10,759 nucleotides of DNA from Clostridia bacterium (GTDB lineage Bacteria > Bacillota_A > Clostridia > Oscillospirales > Butyricicoccaceae): NCBI GenBank assembly GCA_017421885.1, contig JAFOHJ010000062.1, positions 1 to 10,759 on the forward strand, written 5' to 3'. The notes under the pieces are model-generated. The model did not search any database, was not told the DNA's origin, and saw only the letters and a program-made list of their open reading frames with translations. Below are positions 1-7,011 of the stretch, piece by piece (within the stretch, counting starts at the first letter, position 1; every line of letters begins with the position of its first letter). Made by a program: the position numbers and the translations under genes.

Positions 1-474
1 CAGGTGCTTCTCGGCGAACCCGAGGAGAGTGCCGTCGACGATGATCTCATGCGCCTGACGCTCAACAGCTTTTATGCCATAGAAAAGGGGATGTTTACAC
101 AGGCGGCCATTAAAGCTGCCTTTGAACTGCGTTATATGGCGATATGCGGTTATACTCCCGATCTTTCCGAGTGCACCGCCTGCGGCGAGAGCACATCGGG
201 GTACATAAATCTTGAAAGCGGTATGCTCATGTGCCGCGATTGTCTTCGAACTCCGGGATATAACGATTATTATCTCGATGCTTCGGCCCTGGAAGCAGCG
301 AGATATATTCTAGACAGCGATCTTAAACGTCTGTTTTCCTTCAGTATTCCCGAGCAGTCGATGGCTTTGCTTTCGCGTTTCTGCGAGGCATATCTTCTGG
401 ATAAAACAGAACAGGGCTATAAGGCCCTCGATTTCTATAAATCACTTTTTCCCCAAGAAGGATCTGTTAAATAA
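1..474 (+). CDS. recO: DNA repair protein RecO, C-terminal part (5' end outside window)
   Basis: RecO acts in RecF-pathway recombinational repair: it binds single-stranded DNA and SSB and, with RecR, helps load RecA. Only the last 157 codons are present; the N-terminal OB-fold lies upstream of the window. What is visible is the helical C-terminal domain with a four-cysteine zinc-finger pattern, CTAC at 172-183 and CRDC at 232-243, typical of Gram-positive RecO. The reading frame is open from base 1, so the GTG at base 4 should not be read as a start. The stop codon shares one base with the mutS2 start (TAATG), so the two genes are probably cotranscribed and translationally coupled. Assignment rests on the zinc-finger pattern, the surrounding sequence and the position before mutS2. 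Confidence 0.88.
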   Translation, partial: QVLLGEPEESAVDDDLMRLTLNSFYAIEKGMFTQAAIKAAFELRYMAICGYTPDLSECTACGESTSGYINLESGMLMCRDCLRTPGYNDYYLDASALEAARYILDSDLKRLFSFSIPEQSMALLSRFCEAYLLDKTEQGYKALDFYKSLFPQEGSVK

Positions 475-2843
475 TGAAAGAAAAATCACTTTCCACACTT
501 GAATATCATAAAGTGCTGGAGATGCTTGCATCGCAGGCACAGACCGACAAGGCCAAAGAGAGAGCACTTTCACTCAGGCCTTTTGTTACGCTGCCTGAGT
601 GTGAGCAGGCACAGCAGCAGTGTGCCGATGCCGTTTATCTTATGGGACTTTACGGAAGCCCCTCTCTGAGCGGCACAAAGGATGTTTCCGACCCTGTCAA
701 GAGGGCGGAGATGGGCGGCACGCTGAACCCTGCCGAGCTTCTGAGGATAGCTTCGCTGCTTCGTGCTGCGCGCAGTGCAAAGCACTACCTCGAGAATCAG
801 AAGGGCGAAAAGACCTCGATCGACGGTTATTTCGCATCACTCAACGGCAATAAATATCTTGAAGAAAAGATAAGCGAGTCGATCGTTTCGGAAGAGGAGA
901 TATCCGACAATGCCAGCAATCAGCTTTACGACATCAGGCGACAGATACGCTCGGCTTCCACAAAGATACGCGACACACTCAATAAGATAGTATCCTCCTC
1001 CAGCTATTCCAAGATGCTGCAGGATTCCATCGTAACTCAGCGCGGAGGACGTTATGTTGTTCCCGTAAAGGCCGAATACCGCGGCTCTTTCGGAGGACTT
1101 GTCCACGATGTTTCGCAGAGTGGTGCCACTTTGTTTATCGAGCCTTCGGCGGTTGTCGAGCTCAATAACACTCTGAGAGTGCTCTATTCCAAGGAACGCG
1201 ACGAGATCGAGCGCATTCTGGCTCAGCTTTCGGCCGAGGTGGCGTCTTTCGGTTCGGCTATCCGCAGCGACTATGAGGTGCTGTGTGTTATCGACTATAT
1301 CTTTGCCTGCGGAAGGCTGGCCTATAAACTCAAGGCATCCCGTCCCCGCCTGGTGGAAAAAGGGCAGACAAGGCTTATTCGCGCCCGTCATCCGCTGCTT
1401 GACCAGGACAAGGCGGTCCCTATCGACTTCACCATAGGCGGAACGGCCGACACAGTCATCATCACCGGCCCCAATACCGGCGGTAAGACAGTCAGCCTCA
1501 AGACCCTTGGTTTGCTGACACTGATGGCCCAGAGCGGACTTCAGATCCCGGTTTCCGACGGCAGCCAGGTTGCAATTTACAATACGGTATATGCAGATAT
1601 CGGTGACGAGCAGAGCATCGAGCAGTCGCTGTCCACATTCTCGTCACATATGAGTAATATCGTAAAGATACTCGAAGAGGTCGGCCCCGATACACTGGTC
1701 CTTATGGACGAGCTGGGAGCCGGCACCGACCCCGTAGAGGGCGCGGCGCTTGCCATCGCTATCATCGAGCGCATGAGAAAGATGGGCGCACGCGTGGCGG
1801 CCACCACCCACTATGCCGAGCTCAAGATGTATGCACTTGAGACCAAGGGAGTCGAGAATGCGTCCTGCGAGTTCGATGTTGCAACACTCATGCCCACATA
1901 TAAGCTGGTGTTCGGCATCCCCGGCCAGTCCAACGCGTTTGCAATTTCGGAGAGGCTGGGCATTGATAAGAGTATTATTGAAGCGGCAGCATCGAAGGTC
2001 GACAGCCAGAATAAACAGTTCGAAGAGGTCATTTCCAAGCTGGAAGAAAAGCGTCAGGCACTCGAAAGCAAGCTGAGCGAAGCAGAACGCGAACTGAGAG
2101 ATGCACGAATCGCCAGCGAAGAGGCGAAGAAACATCGCGACGAGCTTCAGCGCGAGCGTGACAAGCTCATCCTTGACGCAAAACTCAAGGCTAACGAGAT
2201 CCTCGGTCAGGCAAGACGCACGGCCGATTCGGTGCTTGATGAAGCGAAAAAGCTTCGTCAGCAGGCAGGTCAGGGTGTGGATGCAAACCTTGCCGCAGCA
2301 AGGGCAGCCTTCCGAGGAGAGCTCTCTAAGGCTGAAAAGGAAGTTGCCGCTCAGAAGGCAGAGAAAAAGGCTATGCCGCTGCCCCGCGAGCTTAAGGTGG
2401 GCGATTATGTCGAGATCGTCAAGACCGGCACCAAGGGCACAGTCCGTGAAGTCACCAAGAACAGCGACACTGTCACCATTCAGGCAGGTATCCTTAAGCT
2501 TAAGGCTAAAAAGAAGGAGCTCTCACTCATTGAAGAGCAGAAGCCGGCTCCCGAGATCAAGCGAAACAAGGGTGCGGTGGTCGAATCGCCCAAAAATGTC
2601 AGCCAGTCGATCGATGTTCGCGGCATGACAGGCGAGGAGGCGGTAATGGAGGTCGACAGATACCTCGACCATGCTCAGAGATTCCATCTCGAAGGCGTCA
2701 CCATTATCCACGGCAAAGGCACCGGTGCGCTCAGGGCGGCTATTCAGGCTCAGCTTAAGCGAGATCCCAGGGTTAAAACATTCCGTGCCGGTGTTTACGG
2801 CGAGGGCGAAATGGGCGTAACAGTGGTAACACTCAAAAAATAA
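474..2843 (+). CDS. mutS2: MutS2 family ATPase/endonuclease (Smr domain)
   Basis: 789 residues, the normal full length for MutS2. The order is an N-terminal MutS-like core/lever region, an ABC-type ATPase with Walker A GPNTGGKT at residues 332-339 and Walker B TLVLMDELGAGTDP at 407-420, a long charged coiled coil at about 505-610, a KOW-like segment from about 640 (LKVGDYVEIVKTGTKGTV), and a C-terminal Smr domain with IDVRG at 713-717 and HGKGTGALR starting at 746. It lacks the N-terminal mismatch-recognition domain of MutS1. Known roles for the family are suppression of homologous recombination in Helicobacter and rescue of collided ribosomes by splitting in Bacillus subtilis; the KOW and Smr domains fit ribosome binding. 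The ATG overlaps the recO stop by one base and has an AAGAAGGA ribosome site at about 455-462. No key motif is missing. Confidence 0.96.
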   Translation: MKEKSLSTLEYHKVLEMLASQAQTDKAKERALSLRPFVTLPECEQAQQQCADAVYLMGLYGSPSLSGTKDVSDPVKRAEMGGTLNPAELLRIASLLRAARSAKHYLENQKGEKTSIDGYFASLNGNKYLEEKISESIVSEEEISDNASNQLYDIRRQIRSASTKIRDTLNKIVSSSSYSKMLQDSIVTQRGGRYVVPVKAEYRGSFGGLVHDVSQSGATLFIEPSAVVELNNTLRVLYSKERDEIERILAQLSAEVASFGSAIRSDYEVLCVIDYIFACGRLAYKLKASRPRLVEKGQTRLIRARHPLLDQDKAVPIDFTIGGTADTVIITGPNTGGKTVSLKTLGLLTLMAQSGLQIPVSDGSQVAIYNTVYADIGDEQSIEQSLSTFSSHMSNIVKILEEVGPDTLVLMDELGAGTDPVEGAALAIAIIERMRKMGARVAATTHYAELKMYALETKGVENASCEFDVATLMPTYKLVFGIPGQSNAFAISERLGIDKSIIEAAASKVDSQNKQFEEVISKLEEKRQALESKLSEAERELRDARIASEEAKKHRDELQRERDKLILDAKLKANEILGQARRTADSVLDEAKKLRQQAGQGVDANLAAARAAFRGELSKAEKEVAAQKAEKKAMPLPRELKVGDYVEIVKTGTKGTVREVTKNSDTVTIQAGILKLKAKKKELSLIEEQKPAPEIKRNKGAVVESPKNVSQSIDVRGMTGEEAVMEVDRYLDHAQRFHLEGVTIIHGKGTGALRAAIQAQLKRDPRVKTFRAGVYGEGEMGVTVVTLKK

Positions 2844-2871
2844 ATAACTTATCGCAAAGAAGGAATTTGAT

Positions 2872-3600
2872 ATGTTTGGAATGGGAACCATTTTCAATGC
2901 GTTTGCCATCCTTGTAGGCGGCGGAGCAGGCATACTTCTCAAGAAAGGCCTGCCCGAGCGCTTCAGAAAGATCGTTTTTGACGCAACGGCAACGGCGGTT
3001 TTCCTTATAGGTCTTACAGGCGTTATGTCGGGTGCGCTGAAGGCAGCCTCCGATGGTGCCATCTCCAGCCAGTATATCCTCAATCTGCTGCTTTCGTTGG
3101 CATCGGGTGCCGTCATTGGCGAGCTTCTCCGTATCGACAGAGGCTTTGATAAGGTGGCTGAATGGATCAAGAAAAAGTTCTCGGGCAGCGGCGACAGCAA
3201 GCTGGGCGAGGGCTTTGCGGCAACGACCATTCTGTTCTGCGCCGGCGCAATGGCAATCGTCGGTTCTATCGAGGACGGAATCATGGGCAACCCCACAACG
3301 CTTTATACCAAGGGCGTTATCGATGCCATTTCGGGAGTTATCTTCGGTTCGGTATACGGTGTGGGTGTTCTTCTTTCGGCAGGCTCGGTGTTTGTCTATC
3401 AGGGCGCTTTGACACTGCTGGCCAGCCTTATTGCTCCCTATCTGGGCGAAATTGTGGTAAGCCAGATGTCTATGGTCGGATCGGCTGTTCTTATGCTGAT
3501 AGCTTTTGATATGTGGGAGATCCGCAAGTTCAATGTTGCAAACCTTATCCCGGCAGCATTCATGCCCCTGATCTTCAGTCTTGTGCAGAATCTTTTCTGA
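2872..3600 (+). CDS. DUF554 (YqgA/YdfK-like) integral membrane protein
   Basis: 242 residues, mostly hydrophobic. It matches what I know of the DUF554 family: a glycine-rich first membrane helix (about residues 5-23), further hydrophobic stretches at about 35-54, 68-86, 115-133, 148-172, 174-192 and 200-214, and a C-terminal hydrophobic segment at about 222-242. The conserved motif FCAGAMAIVGSIEDG lies at 122-136. The segment at 87-112 (RIDRGFDKVAEWIKKKF and following) is charged and probably cytosolic. The family has no firmly established function; transport has been suggested, but nothing here proves it. The ATG has a clear AAGAAGGAA ribosome site at 2856-2864. The gap from mutS2 is 28 bases with no terminator, so it is probably the last gene of the recO-mutS2 unit. 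Confidence 0.85.
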   Translation: MFGMGTIFNAFAILVGGGAGILLKKGLPERFRKIVFDATATAVFLIGLTGVMSGALKAASDGAISSQYILNLLLSLASGAVIGELLRIDRGFDKVAEWIKKKFSGSGDSKLGEGFAATTILFCAGAMAIVGSIEDGIMGNPTTLYTKGVIDAISGVIFGSVYGVGVLLSAGSVFVYQGALTLLASLIAPYLGEIVVSQMSMVGSAVLMLIAFDMWEIRKFNVANLIPAAFMPLIFSLVQNLF

Positions 3601-3689
3601 TACATACAACATTCGGCAGGGTTGAAAAGTTTGATAAAAAACTGTCAAACAAGCCGTAATATCGGCGAAAAATGCGGATAAAAGACGTT

Positions 3690-3718
3690 TTGTTCGAAAT
3701 ATATTACTGAAATACAAT
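3690..3718 (+). promoter_or_regulatory. Candidate sigma-A promoter P1 of the HPr-family gene
   Basis: TTGTTC at 3690-3695 and TACAAT at 3713-3718 are separated by 17 bases, the ideal spacing. Both boxes match the consensus in four to five of six positions. The start point would fall near 3725. This is a prediction from sequence only. Confidence 0.4.
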
Positions 3719-3736
3719 ATATTTGATAAATAGTAG

Positions 3737-3765
3737 TTGCATTTTTGCATATTTTCTGATATCTT
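3737..3765 (+). promoter_or_regulatory. Candidate extended -10 promoter P2 of the HPr-family gene
   Basis: TTGCAT at 3737-3742 and TATCTT at 3760-3765 are 17 bases apart, and a TG at 3757-3758 gives an extended -10 (TGATATCTT). The upstream 40 bases are very AT-rich and could act as an UP element. The start point would be near 3772, leaving a leader of about 40 bases. TTGCAT is repeated at 3745-3750. P2 looks slightly better than P1. Confidence 0.5.
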
Positions 3766-3777
3766 TAAATACGTTAG

Positions 3778-3792
3778 ATGGGTAATTCCCAT
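3778..3792 (+). repeat. Small inverted repeat in the HPr-gene leader
   Basis: ATGGG, TAATT, CCCAT form a perfect 5-bp dyad with a 5-base centre, just downstream of the predicted P2 start and 9 bases before the ribosome site GTGAGGG (3801-3807). It could be a 5' mRNA-stabilising hairpin or an operator half-site pair. It is short enough to be chance. Confidence 0.3.
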
Positions 3793-3813
3793 AAGAAAAA
3801 GTGAGGGTTTAGT

Positions 3814-4077
3814 ATGTTTTCTAAGGAAGTCACAGTCAACAATCAGGTAGGCCTTTATGCCAGACCTGCAACCTTCTTTATTCAGAAGGCAAACGAATAC
3901 AAGAGCACAATCATGGTCGAGAAGGAAGAGCGTAAGGTAAACGCTAAGAGCCTTCTGGGCGTTCTCTCTCTGGGCATCACAAGAGGCACAACAATCGTTG
4001 TTTCCGCTGAAGGCGCAGACGAGGAAGAGGCTGTTAACGGTCTCTGCGACCTGATCGAGTCCAATTTTGGCGAATAA
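3814..4077 (+). CDS. HPr-family protein, Crh-like: Tyr at position 15, Ser46 retained
   Basis: 87 residues, the normal HPr length and fold pattern throughout. In PTS HPr, His15 in GLHARPA accepts phosphate from enzyme I and passes it to sugar-specific EIIA. Here the motif is GLYARPA, with tyrosine (codon TAT) at position 15 and Arg17 kept. The regulatory serine is kept as Ser46 in NAKSLLGVLSLG, the site HPr kinase/phosphorylase modifies so that the protein can act with CcpA in carbon catabolite control. Bacillus subtilis Crh shows the same logic, with Gln15 and Ser46. I infer a regulatory role and no PTS phosphotransfer. The gene stands alone between its own promoters and a strong terminator. 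The ribosome site is GTGAGGG with 6-base spacing. The genuine PTS HPr, if the cell has one, is elsewhere. Confidence 0.9.
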   Translation: MFSKEVTVNNQVGLYARPATFFIQKANEYKSTIMVEKEERKVNAKSLLGVLSLGITRGTTIVVSAEGADEEEAVNGLCDLIESNFGE

Positions 4078-4090
4078 TTCAATTTGACAG

Positions 4091-4125
4091 AAAAACGCCG
4101 CATGTTTGATCATGCGGCGTTTTTT
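4091..4125 (+). terminator. Intrinsic terminator after the HPr-family gene
   Basis: A perfect stem pairs 4091-4104 with 4111-4124 (GC-rich core CGCCGCATG/CATGCGGCG) around a 6-base loop TTTGAT, ending in a run of six T. The A-run on the left arm would make it work on both strands, although no convergent gene exists. It ends 13 bases before the uvrC ribosome site. Confidence 0.93.
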
Positions 4126-4137
4126 CAATATGAACAT

Positions 4138-4153
4138 GGAGGTGAGAGATTTG
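4138..4153 (+). promoter_or_regulatory. Ribosome binding site that decides the uvrC start (TTG)
   Basis: GGAGGTGA at 4138-4145 is a near-perfect Shine-Dalgarno and sits 5 bases before an in-frame TTG at 4151. The in-frame ATG codons upstream (4106, 4112, 4130, 4136) lie in the terminator hairpin or just before this site, where they cannot use it. The protein begun at TTG starts MDFEQLKEKAHDLP, as usual for UvrC. Confidence 0.8.
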
Positions 4154-6010
4154 GATTTTGAGCAGCTTAAAGAAAAGGCTCACGATCTGCCCAGGCAGCC
4201 GGGAGTATATATCATGAAGGATAAGGATGGCACCATTATCTATGTAGGTAAAGCCAAGGCCCTTAAGAACCGCGTAAGCTCGTATTTTGCCAATCTCGCC
4301 TCACACACGGCAAAAACAAGGCAGATGGTGTCGAAGATAGACAGCTTTGATACCATCTATGCAGGAAGCGAGTTCGAAGCGCTTCTGCTTGAAAATACAC
4401 TTATCAAAAAGCATAAGCCCAAGTATAACATCCTGCTCAAAGACGACAAGGGTTATCCCTTTGTTGCCATAAGCAAAGGGGACTATCCCAGATTTACCAT
4501 CGAATCGGCTGTAAAAGACAAAGATCTTGAATATTACGGGCCTTATGGCGCAAGAGGCTCGGCCAAAGCTGCTATCGAACTGCTTCAGCAGACCTTTATG
4601 TTGCCTGCCTGTTCTAGGGTGTTCCCAAGAGATATAGGAAAAGATCGCCCCTGCCTGCGTTATCAGATGAAGAAGTGCTGCGGAGTGTGCACGGGAAGGG
4701 TGAGCCCCGAAGATTATGCAGAGCTTATTGATCAGTGCCGCAGCCTGCTTAAGGGCAACGGAAAGGAGCTTGAGAAAAAGCTTCAGGAGGATATGGAGCG
4801 GTATGCCGAAGAGCTCGAGTTCGAAAAGGCAGCTGCCTGCCGCGACAGGATCAGAAACATTCAGAAGATGGGCGTTACCAACACGGTCACCGGCGGAAGG
4901 CTTTCCGACCGTGATGCTCTGGCCTTTGCCACCCTGGGCACAAGATCCTGTATCGCTCTTTTGTCCTTTGTTCAGGGCAACCTTATAGATAAGAAGATAA
5001 CCTTTTTCGATGGGCTTGAGCAGGAAGATGCCCCCGATGCCATAGAGAGTTTCATAAAACAGTATTATGGAATATTCCGCTCGGCTCCGAAAGAGATCCT
5101 GCTTTTAAGCGAGCTGGAAGACAGCGAGAGCCTTGAGGAATATCTCAGCCACCTCCGCGGAAGCAAATGTGTGATAACCGTGCCTCAGAGAGGAGAAAAG
5201 CTGCGTCAGGTAAAGCTGGCCGAAAGTAATGCAGCTCTGGAGCTTGACACACTTGCACGAAAGGAAGAGCATTCCAGCAAACTGCTGGAGCTTATAGGCG
5301 AAACCATGATGCTGGGCAAGGCTCCTTCGCGCATAGAGGCCTATGATATTTCAAATACAGCCGGCAGTGAGCCGGTTGCATCGATGACGGTTTTTCATGA
5401 CGGAAAACCTTATAAAAAAGCATATAAGAAGTATAAAATAAAGACCGCTATAGGAGGAGACGACTATGGCGCTATGGCAGAAGTTATTGGACGCAGGCTC
5501 GACAGAGCTCTTGCGGGAGACGAGAGCTTTCTTCCGCTTCCCGATGTGTTTCTCATTGACGGAGGAAAGGGTCAGACCAATGTTGCCATTGAACAGATTA
5601 AGCAGCGAGGCCTTGATATTCCCGTATTCGGCATGGTAAAAGACGACCATCACCGAACAAGAGCGCTGATCACCGGAGATGGACTGGAGATCGGCATATC
5701 GGCTACGCCTCCGGTGTTTGCGTTCATCGGACGCATTCAGGAGGAAACACACCGTTTTGCCATCGAGTTCCACCGAAGCCGCCGCAGCAAGGATATGCGC
5801 CGCAGCAGGCTGGATGGAATTCTGGGGCTTGGACCTGAACGCCGCAAAAAGCTGCTGGCAAGATTTGGCACCATAAAGGCTATTGCGGTTGCAGATGTGG
5901 ATGACATTGCCGACATTGTGCCGCGGAATGTGGCCGAGAATATAAAAAGAAAGCTTGGTGAAGATAAAAATGAGGATAATCAGCGGCCGACTGAGGGGCA
6001 AGAAGCTTGA
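4151..6010 (+). CDS. uvrC: UvrABC excinuclease subunit C
   Basis: UvrC makes both incisions around bulky DNA lesions after UvrA/UvrB recognition. From TTG 4151 it is 619 residues, normal for the family. The N-terminal GIY-YIG nuclease (3' incision) has GVY at 18-20, YVG at 31-33, Arg41 and the acidic EALLLE segment near 76-81. Cysteines 154, 168, 176 and 180 match the spacing of those proposed to hold an iron-sulfur cluster in E. coli UvrC. A UVR helix pair for UvrB contact lies at about 206-240. The RNase H-like 5' nuclease has YDIS (Asp399), LIDGGKGQ (Asp470) and HRFA (His534). A C-terminal (HhH)2 DNA-binding region follows at about 553-605. The last 14 codons overlap rsmD in another frame. 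No clear promoter separates it from the preceding terminator. Confidence 0.96.
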   Translation: MDFEQLKEKAHDLPRQPGVYIMKDKDGTIIYVGKAKALKNRVSSYFANLASHTAKTRQMVSKIDSFDTIYAGSEFEALLLENTLIKKHKPKYNILLKDDKGYPFVAISKGDYPRFTIESAVKDKDLEYYGPYGARGSAKAAIELLQQTFMLPACSRVFPRDIGKDRPCLRYQMKKCCGVCTGRVSPEDYAELIDQCRSLLKGNGKELEKKLQEDMERYAEELEFEKAAACRDRIRNIQKMGVTNTVTGGRLSDRDALAFATLGTRSCIALLSFVQGNLIDKKITFFDGLEQEDAPDAIESFIKQYYGIFRSAPKEILLLSELEDSESLEEYLSHLRGSKCVITVPQRGEKLRQVKLAESNAALELDTLARKEEHSSKLLELIGETMMLGKAPSRIEAYDISNTAGSEPVASMTVFHDGKPYKKAYKKYKIKTAIGGDDYGAMAEVIGRRLDRALAGDESFLPLPDVFLIDGGKGQTNVAIEQIKQRGLDIPVFGMVKDDHHRTRALITGDGLEIGISATPPVFAFIGRIQEETHRFAIEFHRSRRSKDMRRSRLDGILGLGPERRKKLLARFGTIKAIAVADVDDIADIVPRNVAENIKRKLGEDKNEDNQRPTEGQEA

Positions 6011-6533
6011 GGCCCCCAAGGGCATGACCACACGTCCCACCACCGATAAAGTAAAAGAATCGATTTTCAATATAATCCAATTTGGTCTGATAGATGCACG
6101 GGTGCTCGATCTGTTTGCAGGTTCGGGTCAGCTGGGCCTCGAGGCCATCTCCCGCGGCGCTGCCAGCTGTGTTTTTGTCGAGCAGGACAGGGCATCGGCT
6201 CAGGCAGTAGAAAAGAATATTATGGCATGCGGCCTCAAAAGGGAAGAGGCAAGGCTTCATAAGGGCGATTCCTTTGCGTTCCTGGCTCATCAGCAGCCTA
6301 AAAGCTTCGATGTGATCCTTTTGGATCCTCCCTATGGCGGCGAGCTGCTCAGAAGAGCGCTTTCCGACATTTCGAGGTTTGACATCCTTTCGGATGATGG
6401 TATAATTATATGTGAAAAAGCGCCCGACGACATTATCGAGCCCCTTCCGGAGGGATATGCTTTGGCCAAAGAGTATAAATACGGCCAGATAATGCTGTGC
6501 AAGGTGGTAAGAGAGGAAGGCGGGCAGGAATGA
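5970..6533 (+). CDS. rsmD: 16S rRNA (guanine966-N2)-methyltransferase RsmD
   Basis: 187 residues. RsmD uses S-adenosylmethionine to methylate N2 of G966 in 16S rRNA. Diagnostic features are the N-terminal MRIISGRLRGKKL, the conserved RPTTDKVKESIFN (22-34), the SAM-binding motif DLFAGSG at 47-53, and the catalytic DPPY at 119-122. The ATG at 5970 gives the canonical MRIISG start; an in-frame TTG at 5955 would add five residues without family support. A modest GGTGAAG ribosome site precedes the ATG. The gene starts 41 bases inside uvrC in a different frame and shares an ATGA junction with coaD, so it is translated as part of this operon. B. subtilis has the same rsmD-coaD (ylbH-ylbI) pair. Confidence 0.95.
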   Translation: MRIISGRLRGKKLEAPKGMTTRPTTDKVKESIFNIIQFGLIDARVLDLFAGSGQLGLEAISRGAASCVFVEQDRASAQAVEKNIMACGLKREEARLHKGDSFAFLAHQQPKSFDVILLDPPYGGELLRRALSDISRFDILSDDGIIICEKAPDDIIEPLPEGYALAKEYKYGQIMLCKVVREEGGQE

Positions 6534-7009
6534 ATATAGCAGTAGTTCCCGGCAGCTTTGATCCGCTCACCTGCGGCCATGTCGACCTGGTCAAAAGAGC
6601 GGCCACCATGTTTGACCATGTGTATGTGGTGGCAATGATCAACGATCAGAAGGAATATACTTTCGATAATGACGAAAGGCTCGACATAATGCTTCATGAT
6701 CTTTCCGGGATAGAAAATATCACTGTTGAGTTTTCCGGCGGAATGCTGTATGATTATCTTAAGGAAAAGGGAGCCTGCGCTATTGTAAAGGGTATAAGAA
6801 ATCCCGAAGACACCGAATACGAGATATTTATGGCCAACTTCAATCGCGACCATTGCCCGTCTGCCGAGACGGTGCTGCTGCCGCCGAGAAACGGCTTTGA
6901 AAAAATAAGCTCGTCCTATGTAAAAGAAAGATGCCGCAAGGGTCTCTCGCTGGAAGGCCTTGTTACGGCACGAACTTCGCAGATGCTTGCTGAGAAAATT
7001 GGAGGATAA
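6530..7009 (+). CDS. coaD: Phosphopantetheine adenylyltransferase
   Basis: 159 residues, the family's usual length. CoaD transfers AMP from ATP to 4'-phosphopantetheine, giving dephospho-CoA, the penultimate step of coenzyme A synthesis, in the cytosol. Motifs seen are GSFDPLTCGH at 8-17 (nucleotidyltransferase TxGH signature), the basic NDQKEYTF loop at 38-45, VKGIRNPEDTEYE at 86-98 and ISSSYVKE at 126-133. ATG 6530 overlaps the rsmD stop (ATGA) and is preceded by an AGAGGAAGG ribosome site. Eleven more in-frame codons upstream carry no family sequence. Nothing is missing, so it should be active. Confidence 0.97.
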   Translation: MNIAVVPGSFDPLTCGHVDLVKRAATMFDHVYVVAMINDQKEYTFDNDERLDIMLHDLSGIENITVEFSGGMLYDYLKEKGACAIVKGIRNPEDTEYEIFMANFNRDHCPSAETVLLPPRNGFEKISSSYVKERCRKGLSLEGLVTARTSQMLAEKIGG

Positions 7010-7011
7010 AA

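Larger units (their letters stand above)
3601..3813 (+). other. AT-rich intergenic region before the HPr-family gene
   Basis: The 213 bases carry no credible open frame. They hold an inverted repeat (GTTTGA 3629-3634, TCAAAC 3645-3650) without a following T-run, a short GCCG/CGGC dyad at 3653-3666, two candidate promoters and a small hairpin near the start codon. No convincing intrinsic terminator for the upstream DUF554 gene is visible here, so some readthrough into the HPr gene is possible. Confidence 0.6.

Noticed and set aside
837..1391. Minus-strand open frame inside mutS2
   Set aside because: Shadow of a well-conserved coding region; no recognisable protein and no ribosome site evaluated as convincing.
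3629..3650. GTTTGA/TCAAAC dyad as terminator of the DUF554 gene
   Set aside because: Only a 6-bp AT-rich stem with a 10-base loop and no T-run after it.
4084..4089. Perfect TTGACA -35 hexamer just after the HPr stop, possible uvrC promoter
   Set aside because: No acceptable -10 at 16-18 bases; the nearest TTTGAT is only 15 bases away and lies in the terminator loop.
2833..4137. Long open frame on the - strand (434 codons) across DUF554, the promoter region and the HPr gene
   Set aside because: It runs antisense to two clear genes, an AT-rich promoter region and a terminator, has no family-like sequence, and is explained by codon bias of the + strand genes.
4106..4150. Upstream ATG starts for uvrC
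   Set aside because: They lie in the terminator or directly before the Shine-Dalgarno and add sequence without UvrC similarity; TTG 4151 has the ribosome site.
5955..5969. TTG start for rsmD five codons upstream
   Set aside because: The family start MRIISG coincides with ATG 5970.
6497..6529. Upstream extension of coaD
   Set aside because: Eleven Arg/Gly-rich codons overlapping rsmD with no family counterpart; ATG 6530 has the ribosome site and the ATGA junction.
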